A stretch of DNA of 64,000 nt from Engelhardtia mirabilis (GTDB lineage Bacteria; Planctomycetota; UBA1135; GCA-002686595): positions 1,302,001-1,366,000 of the forward strand of contig NZ_CP036287.1 of assembly GCF_007748095.1 (NCBI RefSeq), written 5' to 3'. Position numbers and translations under genes: made by a program. Shown one piece after another: positions 37,187 through 45,507 of the stretch. A model generated the notes under the pieces. The model saw nothing but the letters and a program-made list of their open reading frames with translations, was not told the DNA's origin and did no database searches. Within the stretch, counting starts at the first letter, position 1. Each line of letters begins with the position of its first letter.

Positions 37187-39898
37187 ATGAGATCGCTCGT
37201 CATCTTGGGCGCCTTGCTCCTGGGCGCCGGGCTGTTGTTCTGGGCGCTGGTCGGCGTGAATGGCCCGACCGATCGTAGCGGCGCGTCCGCGGCGGCTCGG
37301 CCGGATGGTCGGACGACGGCCGGCGGGCCACTCGTGCCGGTGGCGGAGCTCGAGCCGTCGGGCGATGGCGAACGGGCGGCGGCTGTAGACGACGTGGCGA
37401 CGGACGCGGTCGCCGCAGCGCAGATCCCGTCCCGCCTGGGTCTGCGCTTCGTGGATCCACGGGACGGCTCCGCGGTCGCGGATCTCCCCTACGTCGTCTT
37501 CAGCGAGCGACGCCCGGGCTTCCTGGCCGACAGCGGGCGCAGCGGCGCCGGGGGCCGCGCCGAGGTCGACCGCCTGCCGGGTGACGCCTGGCTGGTCCTG
37601 ACCGAGCGCCGTCCACCCTTCGCCGCGACCCTGCGCGCCTTCTGGCTCGAGCCCGGGGACGAACGCGAGGTCGACGTGGAGTTGGACCTGGGAGGTTCGG
37701 TCGTCGGGCGCGCCGTGGACGACCTCGGTCGACCGGTGCAGGGCGCGGTCGTGCGCCTCACGTCCCTGCCCACCCGGGCCTACCGACTGGCGCGGGAGCC
37801 TCGCGGGTTGGGGGAGCTCGACGACTCCCCGGCAGCCACCACCGACGCCGACGGTCGCTTCAGAGTCGACGCGCTCCTCTCCCAGCCGCTATCCGTCTGG
37901 ATCGACGACCAGGGCAGGGAGCGCCCCGAACGCCTCGAACCGATCGCTCTGCGGCTGTTCGACCCCTCGGCCCTGGACGGCCCGCCCCTGCACTTCTCGG
38001 CCCACGCCGCCTCCGGTGAGGTCACCGATGTGGGCCCCCTGGTCCTGCCCCGGGCGTCGCGGGTCTCGGGCGTCGTGGTCGACAGCTTTGGGGTGCCGAT
38101 CGACGGGGCCTTGGTGATCGGCGGCGAGGAGAACCGCTGGGACGAGCGCTGGTCGGAGCTGCCCCTCGAGGCCGAAGCAGCGTCGTGGTACGCACCGCTG
38201 GCCGATCGGCCCGGCGCTTCCCTCACCGACGCCGCGGGGCGCTTTGCGTGCGACCTCCCGGGGACGCTCGCCGACGGCGCGAGCACGATCCGCCTGGTGG
38301 TGCTGACCGACGTCGGCTATGCGATCGGTCCGGTGCTGATCCTCGAACCCGGAGAGGTCGTGAACGATCTGCGGATCGAGGTCCCCCTGCGGCCGCTGGT
38401 CTCCCTCGAGGTGGTCGGCCCGGACGGTCGGCACGTGTCGTCGCTCGGCGCGGTGCGCGTCGGCGCAGACCGGAGCGTAGCGATCGTCCAGCCCAAGGCC
38501 GGCTTCATCTACCGGGTCGATCTGGCCCTGCACGACCGGACGGTCTACCTGGAGGCGCGCGCGGAGCAGGACATCGGTGCGTGGGGTGCCCAGCTACAGC
38601 AGCTCCCGGGCGGCTTTGCCCGTGGCGTAGCCGACCGCTGGATCGATCGGCCCTTCGAGGTGGTGGTCTGCCTACCCGGGTTCGCGCCGACGCGGACGAC
38701 GTTGACCCCGGCGGTGGGCCACGTGATGGGCGGCAGAGCGACGCTCGAACCCGCGCCGCGGCGGACGCTGCGCTTCGTCGCCGCCTCCGAGCCCGCGGTC
38801 CGATCGAGGACGGAAGTGAGGCTCGACGGCGTCGTCGAACTGGACGGCGAGATCCGTCAGTGGAGCGATGCGACGTCGCTCTGGTCGGACGACCTGCCCT
38901 TCGACCTGGACCTCGTCGGGTCGACGGAAGAAGTCGGGTCGGTCGAGATTCACCTGGGCGCTGGGGTGACGCGCACCTTGGACTCACTCGAGCCGCGCGC
39001 GGAGCCCTACGTCGTCGAAGTGCCCTTCGGCGTCGATGCGCCGCAGTTGGGCGATGCGTCGATGCCCGACGAGCCGCGGTCGAGTGGTCGCAGCGTCGAG
39101 CCCGCCGTACTGCGGATCGAAGTCGTCGACGGAGTCACGGGCCAGCCGGTACGCGGAGCGAGGGTCCAGCCGAGCGCGCGCGAGGTTTACGAGGGCGGCT
39201 TGGTGCCCCATACGGGCTTCCCGTCGGAGACCGACGATCGAGGGCGCACCTACGTGCGGGTGTCGAACTTCGGACCCCTCGACGTGATCCTGCGCAGCCC
39301 CGACCACAAGACGAAGCTGCTCGATGTGCGCGCGTTGGTCCCGGGCGAGGACCGCGATCTCGGAATCGTCTCCCTCGAGCCCCGGCCGCGGTTCGAAGTC
39401 CAGGTCGTGGGCGAGGGCCACGCTCCGCTCGCCGGCGCCGTTGTCCACTTCGACTTTCTGGACGGGACCACCGACGAAGAGGGCCGCTGCTCCTTCCCGA
39501 TCCGCGAGGGTGACGACGATCCCAGGCTCCTGGGCGTGGCGCTGCCCTTCGTCGGCGACGAGTTCCTCGAGCGGATCCACTTTCAGACCTGGATGGCTCC
39601 ACCCGAGGCCGGGAGCGTGACGCCGGTCGTCGCCACCGACTGGCGGCTCGTCGAGGTCCACGTGGCGACGGCCGATCCGCCGCGCTGGCTCGAGGCCTCG
39701 ACCCCCTCGCCCTCGGGCGAGGTCATCCGTTGGGGCAGGGGCGCGGTCGCGGGCCTGCCCCTCGCCAAGGACGGCCGCTTCCTCTTCGCCCTCGGCCTCG
39801 GGACCTGGGCCACGCCGATTGCCTGGGGCGACGACAGCCCCTCGACCTTCGTGGTCGAAGCCGGGAGCGGCCGCCAGGTGGTCACCGTGGGCGACTAG
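37187..39898 (+). CDS. Large membrane-anchored carboxypeptidase-regulatory-like protein
   Basis: 903 residues from the ATG at 37187 (an ATG at 37172 is also in frame). The N-terminus MRSLVILGALLLGAGLLFWA is a signal anchor. The rest is a chain of beta-sandwich units with carboxypeptidase-regulatory-like marks: VVGRAVDDLGRPVQGAVVRL (~185), TDADGRFRVDALL, VSGVVVDSFGVPIDGALVI (~300), TDAAGRFACDLPG, VVDGVTGQPVRGARVQPS (~650). There is no catalytic domain. It is related in design to the proteins at 1-1187, 1187-3421 and 54093-56444. It is followed after 10 bp by the sulfatase-family gene, so the two may be co-transcribed. Confidence 0.85.
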   Translation: MRSLVILGALLLGAGLLFWALVGVNGPTDRSGASAAARPDGRTTAGGPLVPVAELEPSGDGERAAAVDDVATDAVAAAQIPSRLGLRFVDPRDGSAVADLPYVVFSERRPGFLADSGRSGAGGRAEVDRLPGDAWLVLTERRPPFAATLRAFWLEPGDEREVDVELDLGGSVVGRAVDDLGRPVQGAVVRLTSLPTRAYRLAREPRGLGELDDSPAATTDADGRFRVDALLSQPLSVWIDDQGRERPERLEPIALRLFDPSALDGPPLHFSAHAASGEVTDVGPLVLPRASRVSGVVVDSFGVPIDGALVIGGEENRWDERWSELPLEAEAASWYAPLADRPGASLTDAAGRFACDLPGTLADGASTIRLVVLTDVGYAIGPVLILEPGEVVNDLRIEVPLRPLVSLEVVGPDGRHVSSLGAVRVGADRSVAIVQPKAGFIYRVDLALHDRTVYLEARAEQDIGAWGAQLQQLPGGFARGVADRWIDRPFEVVVCLPGFAPTRTTLTPAVGHVMGGRATLEPAPRRTLRFVAASEPAVRSRTEVRLDGVVELDGEIRQWSDATSLWSDDLPFDLDLVGSTEEVGSVEIHLGAGVTRTLDSLEPRAEPYVVEVPFGVDAPQLGDASMPDEPRSSGRSVEPAVLRIEVVDGVTGQPVRGARVQPSAREVYEGGLVPHTGFPSETDDRGRTYVRVSNFGPLDVILRSPDHKTKLLDVRALVPGEDRDLGIVSLEPRPRFEVQVVGEGHAPLAGAVVHFDFLDGTTDEEGRCSFPIREGDDDPRLLGVALPFVGDEFLERIHFQTWMAPPEAGSVTPVVATDWRLVEVHVATADPPRWLEASTPSPSGEVIRWGRGAVAGLPLAKDGRFLFALGLGTWATPIAWGDDSPSTFVVEAGSGRQVVTVGD

Positions 39899-39908
39899 AA
39901 TCCTTCGT

Positions 39909-41393
39909 GTGCACCGGCTCCGGCCCATCTCCCGCTGCGTCCTCGTCGCGAGCCTCGCGGCCCTCGGCGCCTGCTCCGGCCCCGAGCCCCCCGCGCGCCC
40001 GACGGTGGTGCTGATCACCCTCGACACCACCCGCGCCGAGAACCTGTCGACCTACGGCTACCGCCGGCCGACGGATCCGTTCCTGCGATCCCTGGCGCAG
40101 CGCAGCCGCGTCTTCGAGCGGGCCTACTCCACCGGCACCTGGACCCTGCCGTCCCACGTGTCGATGTTCTCCGGCCTTCACCCGGCCGAGCACGGCTGTT
40201 GGTTCCGGCTCGACAAGCGCGACGGCGAGACGCTCTTCCCGGTGGTCGGCGACGACCTGCCCCTGGTCACCGGCTCCCTACTCGACGCCGGCTACTCCCT
40301 GATCGGCGCGGTGGGCGGGCCCTTCACCTCGTCCCAGTACGGCCTCGCGCGGGACTTCGACGAGTACATCCAGCCCAGCGGCGTGGACGGCGAGTGGCAG
40401 CTCGCGGGCAGCGCGATCAATGCGCGCCTGTTCCCGCTCCTGGCCGAAGTCGACGCCGCGCGCCCCCTGTTCCTGTTCGTCAACTACTTCGACGCCCACG
40501 CGCCCTACGACCCGCCGCAGGATCGCGTCTATCCCTTCCCCGCCGTCGGCGAGCTCGAGTTCATGGAGGGCCAGCGCGAGCTGCACCCGATGCCCGACAT
40601 GACCGAGTGGCAGGCGCAGGGCTGGGAGATCCTCGAGCAGCACGAGCGCCTGGCGATCGCCAACTACGACCAGGAGCTCCTGCTGCAGGACGAGGCCCTC
40701 GAGGCCTTGATGGGGGAGTTGGAACGGCTCGGCCGTCTCGACGACGCATTGGTCATCGTGACCGCCGACCACGGCGAGATGTTCGGCGAGCAGCGCGGCG
40801 CCTATGGCCACTCCTGCCGGCCTTGGGAGCCGGTCACGCGCGTGCCCCTGGTCGTGTACCGCTCTGGCGGACCAGTGGATCGGCGGCGCGAGCCGGCATC
40901 GGTGGCCCAGATCGCCGCGACGATCCTGGACGAGCTGGGCCTGACTCAGCTCCCGCCCGGGGCCGCGGGCCCGGTGCCGAGCCTGCTCGCCTCGAGCCCG
41001 ACCCCGCCCGAGGCGCTGGTGGAGTTCCGCACGCCCGACGAGTGGGTCGGCGCCGTCCACGCCGGCAACCTCAAGCTGGTGGTGGATTGGCACGCTCGCG
41101 ACTCCGCGCTGGGTGAGCGCGACGCCCTGCTGATCGATCTGGACTCGAATCCGAGCGAGGATCCGGACCGTGTTCCGCGCACGACGGCTTGGAATGCCAC
41201 CCGGGAGCCCCTGCTCGAGCGCGCCGAGGCGCTGCACGCGAAGTGGCTGGCCTGGCCGGAGATGGCACGGCTGGAGGTGCTCGACGGCAACCAAATTGCC
41301 GGCCTCGCGGCGCTCGGCTACCTCACCGAGCGGGCCCCGGAGACCGTCGAGGGGGCCCCGCCCGTTCCCGAAGCAACGACCGGCGACTACTGA
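39909..41393 (+). CDS. Sulfatase-superfamily (alkaline phosphatase fold) lipoprotein
   Basis: 494 residues from the GTG at 39909. The signal peptide ends in the lipobox ALGAC (Cys22). The metal-binding core LITLDTTRAENLSTYGY (Asp39) and the C-terminal metal site TADHGEMFGE are present. At the position of the sulfatase formylglycine motif (C/S-x-P-x-R) the sequence reads T79-L-P-S-H83 within STGTWTLPSHVSMFSGLHPAEHG. There is no Cys or Ser for formylglycine conversion, so ordinary sulfatase activity is doubtful. A Thr nucleophile would fit phosphodiesterase or phosphotransferase members of the superfamily. The protein is attached to a membrane facing outward. Its stop overlaps the convergent TauE/SafE gene by 7 bp. 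Confidence 0.85.
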   Translation: MHRLRPISRCVLVASLAALGACSGPEPPARPTVVLITLDTTRAENLSTYGYRRPTDPFLRSLAQRSRVFERAYSTGTWTLPSHVSMFSGLHPAEHGCWFRLDKRDGETLFPVVGDDLPLVTGSLLDAGYSLIGAVGGPFTSSQYGLARDFDEYIQPSGVDGEWQLAGSAINARLFPLLAEVDAARPLFLFVNYFDAHAPYDPPQDRVYPFPAVGELEFMEGQRELHPMPDMTEWQAQGWEILEQHERLAIANYDQELLLQDEALEALMGELERLGRLDDALVIVTADHGEMFGEQRGAYGHSCRPWEPVTRVPLVVYRSGGPVDRRREPASVAQIAATILDELGLTQLPPGAAGPVPSLLASSPTPPEALVEFRTPDEWVGAVHAGNLKLVVDWHARDSALGERDALLIDLDSNPSEDPDRVPRTTAWNATREPLLERAEALHAKWLAWPEMARLEVLDGNQIAGLAALGYLTERAPETVEGAPPVPEATTGDY

Positions 41394-42412
41394 CCCGCGC
41401 CGTCCTCGCGGACCGTCGTCAGCCAGTCCAGGCGTCGCACGCCACCGCGCGCCATGGAGCGGAACATCAAGAGCGCGGCCGCGAAGACGGCGGCCGTGAA
41501 GGCCACGACCTGCGGCGTCTGCTCGATGATCACCAGCCCCGCGATGAACTGCACGCCGATCGCCACGTACAGGATCGAGGCCACGAACAGGCGCGAGCGG
41601 TCGCGGATGAAGCTGGCGCCGAAGGGCGCGCCGACCACGACGATCGGCACGCAGACCCACCAGTAGGACCACGCCTCGGCCGCCATCCCGCCGCCGGCCG
41701 AGGCCTTCCAGGCGAAGCCCACGCAGGCGTTGATCGCCATCAGGATCACCGAGGTCGGCGTGGCGATCTTCTCGCTGATGCGAAAGCGCAGCACCAGGAG
41801 CGAGAAGGTCAGGATGTCCAGGCCACTGCCGGTGATGGCCGAGATCGTGCCGCCGATCAGGCCGGCGCCGAGCAGCAGCGTCGCGTGCCGCGCGCCGAAA
41901 TGCTCGATGTCCAGGCGCACTTCGCGCTCGCGGTAGCGGTTGATCCAGAACAGGGCGAAGGCGAAGGCCAGCCAGACCGCCAGGAAGGTGAGCTTGGCGA
42001 AGGTCGGCGACAAGCGCGGCGCGACGAACTCCAGCCCGACGATCATCCCGATCGCCCCGCCCAGGCTCGACCAGATCAAGGAGCGGTGCTCGACCGGAAT
42101 GCGCGAGCCCAGGATCGTCAGCGCCGCCGAGCTCATGCCGACCGACTGGATCATCAGCGAGAAGTCGCGCGCCACCGGGGGCGCGATCTGGAAGCCCAGG
42201 GTCATGACCGGGAAGGCCACGGCGCCCCCGCCCTCGCTGGTAGCGCCGGCGACGAACGACCCGAAGGCCATCGTGATCGACATGAACCAGCCCTCCCGGA
42301 ACAGGCCCCAGTGGTCGCCGGCGACCATGCCGATCAGCCAGGCAGTCCAGACCACCAGGGCGGTTCCCAGGATCCAGCGGCGGGCAGACGGGGGGGGCGG
42401 GCTCTCGCTCAT
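41387..42412 (-). CDS. TauE/SafE family permease (putative sulfite/organosulfonate exporter)
   Basis: 341 residues from the ATG at 42412, with about eight predicted transmembrane helices in two related halves. The first half has WFMSITMAFGSFVAGATSEGGGAVAFPVM; the second has LLLGAGLIGGTISAITGSGLDIL. The repeated glycine-rich G-x-x-G-G segments are the hallmark of TauE/SafE (DUF81). Family members export sulfite, sulfoacetate or similar anions across the inner membrane. The neighbour on the other strand is a sulfatase-superfamily lipoprotein; a link through sulfur metabolism is tempting but weak. Confidence 0.88.
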   Translation of the reverse strand: MSESPPPPSARRWILGTALVVWTAWLIGMVAGDHWGLFREGWFMSITMAFGSFVAGATSEGGGAVAFPVMTLGFQIAPPVARDFSLMIQSVGMSSAALTILGSRIPVEHRSLIWSSLGGAIGMIVGLEFVAPRLSPTFAKLTFLAVWLAFAFALFWINRYREREVRLDIEHFGARHATLLLGAGLIGGTISAITGSGLDILTFSLLVLRFRISEKIATPTSVILMAINACVGFAWKASAGGGMAAEAWSYWWVCVPIVVVGAPFGASFIRDRSRLFVASILYVAIGVQFIAGLVIIEQTPQVVAFTAAVFAAALLMFRSMARGGVRRLDWLTTVREDGAGQ

Positions 42413-42496
42413 GGTGGGCGCGCGCAAGGTTAGCCCGCTCGGAGCGGCCGGGCGACCGGGGAGGCCGGTGGTTCTTGCCCGGCTATCATTCTCCCG

Positions 42497-43588
42497 ATGC
42501 CCCCCGACGAGCCTGGTCGCACCGCGCCTCGAGCCGGACGTGGAGCGATCGGCGCACTCGACGGGTTGCGCGCCATCGCGGTCGCCCTGGTGCTGCTCGA
42601 GCACCTGCCGGAGCACCTGCTCTTCGCTCCGCTGGCGAGCTTCGCGAAGGCCGTGCCCTGCGGCTATCTGGGGGTCGACCTGTTCTTCGTGCTCTCGGGC
42701 TTCCTGATCACGCGGATCCTGATCGTCGACCGTGCCGAGGGCGTGCCGGTGCGCTGGTTCCTGGCGCGCCGCGCCCTGCGAATCTTCCCCGCCTTCTACC
42801 TGCTGGTGGCCGTGACGTGGCTCACTTGGGGCGGGCCGCAGATGCCCTGGGTGGCGACCTACACGGTCAATTACTGGATCGGTACCGGCCACAGCGCCGC
42901 GTTCCTGCAGCACACCTGGTCCCTGGCGGTGGAGGAGCACTTCTACCTCCTATGGCCCCTCGCCATGGCCTTCGGTCCGCGGCGCCTGCTGCTGCCCATC
43001 GCCGCCGCGGGCCTGATCCCCCTGGCCATCGGTCTATCCCTGTGGCTGGTGCTCGCGCTCGAAGTCCCGACGGGCTTCAACCTGGTGATGTACGGCACCC
43101 AGAGCCGCATGCTCTCGCTCCTGCTCGGCGCCTGCCTCGCCTTCCGCGAACAGGCCTGGCGCGGGGCGGGGCGGGGCGCGGACCTCTTGGCGGCCTGCGC
43201 CGTGGGAGCAGGTGTGCTCACCATCAGCCTCACGCGCGGCGAGCTCGGGGTCGCGCTCGCGATCGGGCGCTACCTGGGCTCGGCCATCGGTTGCACCGGC
43301 GTGATCGTCCTGGCGGTGCGCTCGGCCGACCGGCGCGGCCTCTCGGCGCGCGCCCTCGACTGGCGCCCCCTCGCGCACCTCGGCCGCATCAGCTACGGGA
43401 TCTACCTCTACCACAACCCCGTGATCTTCCTGATCGGCTACCAGACGGTGAAGCGCGGCGGCGAGATCAACTCGTGGCACGCAGCCGGCGCGGTGGCGCT
43501 GACGCTGATCTTCGCGGAGCTCTCCTTCTGGCTCTGGGAGCGGCCGTTCCTGCGCCTCAAGCGACACTTCTCGGCGAACGGACGTTAG
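42497..43588 (+). CDS. Membrane acyltransferase 3 family protein (OafA/YrhL-like)
   Basis: 363 residues. Ten or so hydrophobic helices are seen, with the family motifs ALDGLRAIAVALVLLEH (~19-35, containing the conserved His), YLGVDLFFVLSGFLI, RRALRIFPAFYLL (R-x10-R type) and TWSLAVEEHFYLLWPL. These enzymes O-acylate extracellular or lipid-linked carbohydrates such as lipopolysaccharide O-antigen or other surface sugars. It lacks the C-terminal SGNH domain of some members. The ATG at 42497 begins a short Pro/Arg-rich leader before the first helix. It is divergent from the TauE/SafE gene (84-bp gap). Confidence 0.92.
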   Translation: MPPDEPGRTAPRAGRGAIGALDGLRAIAVALVLLEHLPEHLLFAPLASFAKAVPCGYLGVDLFFVLSGFLITRILIVDRAEGVPVRWFLARRALRIFPAFYLLVAVTWLTWGGPQMPWVATYTVNYWIGTGHSAAFLQHTWSLAVEEHFYLLWPLAMAFGPRRLLLPIAAAGLIPLAIGLSLWLVLALEVPTGFNLVMYGTQSRMLSLLLGACLAFREQAWRGAGRGADLLAACAVGAGVLTISLTRGELGVALAIGRYLGSAIGCTGVIVLAVRSADRRGLSARALDWRPLAHLGRISYGIYLYHNPVIFLIGYQTVKRGGEINSWHAAGAVALTLIFAELSFWLWERPFLRLKRHFSANGR

Positions 43589-43726
43589 CCGCCCATCGGC
43601 CGCGGTCTCGATCGAGCCTGTGATCCGGGATCTTCGGCGCGCGCGGACGGTGGCGGAACGGCGGACGCAGCTCGATCCGGCACGGAGGCGAGCGCGCCCC
43701 GGGGCAGCGCGCGGACGCAGGTCGCT

Positions 43727-45442
43727 TCAGCGCACCCGTAAGTGCGCCAAGGCGTAGCGCGCCGCGCGGCGGCCGTCTATGGCCGCGGAGACGATGCCCC
43801 CGGCGAAGCCCGCGCCCTCCCCGGCGGGGTACAGGCCGCCGACCCCGAACGCCTCGCCCGTTTCACGATCGCGCGCGACACGCACCGGCGACGAGGTGCG
43901 GCTCTCGGGTCCGTGTAGTTGGCCGATCTCGGAGACGAAGCCGGGGATGCGGCGGTTGAACTCGGCCAGGCCGTCGCGCAGGCGCTCGGCCATGCCGCGC
44001 GGCAGCAGCTCGTCGAGGGCGACCGTCGTGACCCCCGGGCGATAGCTCGTGGGGATCGCGTCCGGTGTTGCGCGGCCGTCGAGGAAAGCGTCGACGCGCT
44101 GGGCTGGGACGCGGTTGCCGCCGTCGCCCAGCACGCAGGCGCGCCGTTCGATGGCCTCCTGCAGGCGCACGCCGTAGAGGGGGTCGTCCTCGGGCCTCGC
44201 GGGCGGCGGCGGGAGCTCGGGCAGCCGCTCGCGCCAGCCCCAAGCCCGCGCGCGCTCGCCGCACCAGTCCTCGGGCTCGATCGCGACCACCAGGCCGCTG
44301 TTGGCGAAGGGCGAGTCGCGGCGCGCCAGGCTCATGCCGTTCACCACCACGCGATCGGTCGCGGTGGAGGCCGGGACGATCCACCCCCCTGGGCACATGC
44401 AGAAGCTGTAGACGCCGCGACCCTCGCTCTGGGCGACGAGCTCGTAGAAGGCCGCCGGGAGCTCGTTGGCTGCGCGCAGGCCGCCGTACTGGTGGTCGTC
44501 GATGAAGCCCTGGGGGTGCTCGACGCGCAGGCCCATGGCGAAGCCCTTGGGCTCGAGCAGGGCGCCGGCGCGCGCCGCGAGCTCGAGCGAGTCGCGGGCG
44601 CTGTGCCCGCTGGCCAGGACAACCGCGTCCGCGTACAAGCGCTCGGGCCTCTGGGGCGCTTCGTGGGACGTGCCGACGCACTCCACGCCGGCCACCCGCC
44701 CTTCATCGAGCACCAACTCAGTCGCCCGCGTCTCGAAGCGCACCTCGCCCCCGCCGGCCAGGATCGTCTCGCGCAGGGCGGCGACCACCTCGGGCAGCCG
44801 GTTCGAGCCGATGTGCGGCCGCCAGCTCGAGAGGATCTCGGGTGAAGCGCCGTGGGCGACCAGTTCGGCCAGAACCTCGCGCACCTCGCGCTTGCCGCCG
44901 CTGCGCGCGTAGAGCTTGCCGTCCGAATAGGTCCCGGCACCGCCCTCGCCGAAGCAGTAGTTGCTCTCGGAGCCGGCCTCGTGCCCACGATTGAGCTCCG
45001 CCAGGGGGCGTCGGCGCTGGCGCACGTCGCCGCCGCGCTCGAGCACCGTGACGCGCGCCCCGCCGCGCAGCAGATCCAGGGCACAGAACAGGCCCGCGGG
45101 CCCCGAGCCGATCACGACCACGTGGGGCGCGTCCGCGGGCGGCGGCGCGATGGGCACCGGGCTCGTGGCCGGCGGCGGCGAGGGGCGTTCGCCCCGCAGC
45201 CACACATCGAGCACGGCGCGCCAGTCGCGCTGGCGCCGGCGCGCGTCGAAGGACACCCGCCGGGTGCGCAGGGTGGTGATCGCGTCCGCGTCGCAGCGCA
45301 GGGTGCGAGCGGCGAGCTGCCGCAGCCGCGCCTCGTCCCGCGGCAGCACCGGCTCGGCCCCCGGAGGCAGGCGCACGACCACCTCGTGGGGCGGGTCGTA
45401 CGCGTCGGAATGCTGTGCCTCGGAGGCTGAGGTTCGGTCCAT
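43727..45442 (-). CDS. FAD-dependent dehydrogenase (COG2509-like)
   Basis: 571 residues from the ATG at 45442. A ~95-residue N-terminal region (with FDARRRQRDW) precedes the Rossmann FAD motif VVVIGSGPAGLFCALDL, followed by VTVLERGGDV. Further motifs are FGEGGAGTYSDGKLYARSGG, LASGHSARDSLELAARAGA, and a C-terminal GVGGLYPAGEGAGFAGGIVSAA that closes the FAD site. This layout is the COG2509 group of uncharacterised FAD dehydrogenases found in many bacteria. The electron acceptor and substrate are unknown. No partner gene is apparent; the next minus-strand gene is the unrelated DUF5060 protein. Confidence 0.9.
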   Translation of the reverse strand: MDRTSASEAQHSDAYDPPHEVVVRLPPGAEPVLPRDEARLRQLAARTLRCDADAITTLRTRRVSFDARRRQRDWRAVLDVWLRGERPSPPPATSPVPIAPPPADAPHVVVIGSGPAGLFCALDLLRGGARVTVLERGGDVRQRRRPLAELNRGHEAGSESNYCFGEGGAGTYSDGKLYARSGGKREVREVLAELVAHGASPEILSSWRPHIGSNRLPEVVAALRETILAGGGEVRFETRATELVLDEGRVAGVECVGTSHEAPQRPERLYADAVVLASGHSARDSLELAARAGALLEPKGFAMGLRVEHPQGFIDDHQYGGLRAANELPAAFYELVAQSEGRGVYSFCMCPGGWIVPASTATDRVVVNGMSLARRDSPFANSGLVVAIEPEDWCGERARAWGWRERLPELPPPPARPEDDPLYGVRLQEAIERRACVLGDGGNRVPAQRVDAFLDGRATPDAIPTSYRPGVTTVALDELLPRGMAERLRDGLAEFNRRIPGFVSEIGQLHGPESRTSSPVRVARDRETGEAFGVGGLYPAGEGAGFAGGIVSAAIDGRRAARYALAHLRVR

Positions 45443-45507
45443 GGACCGAGAGGATAGTCCATGGGACGCGCCGCGCCCCACGGGCAGCTCGCCCGTCAGC
45501 GCGCGAG

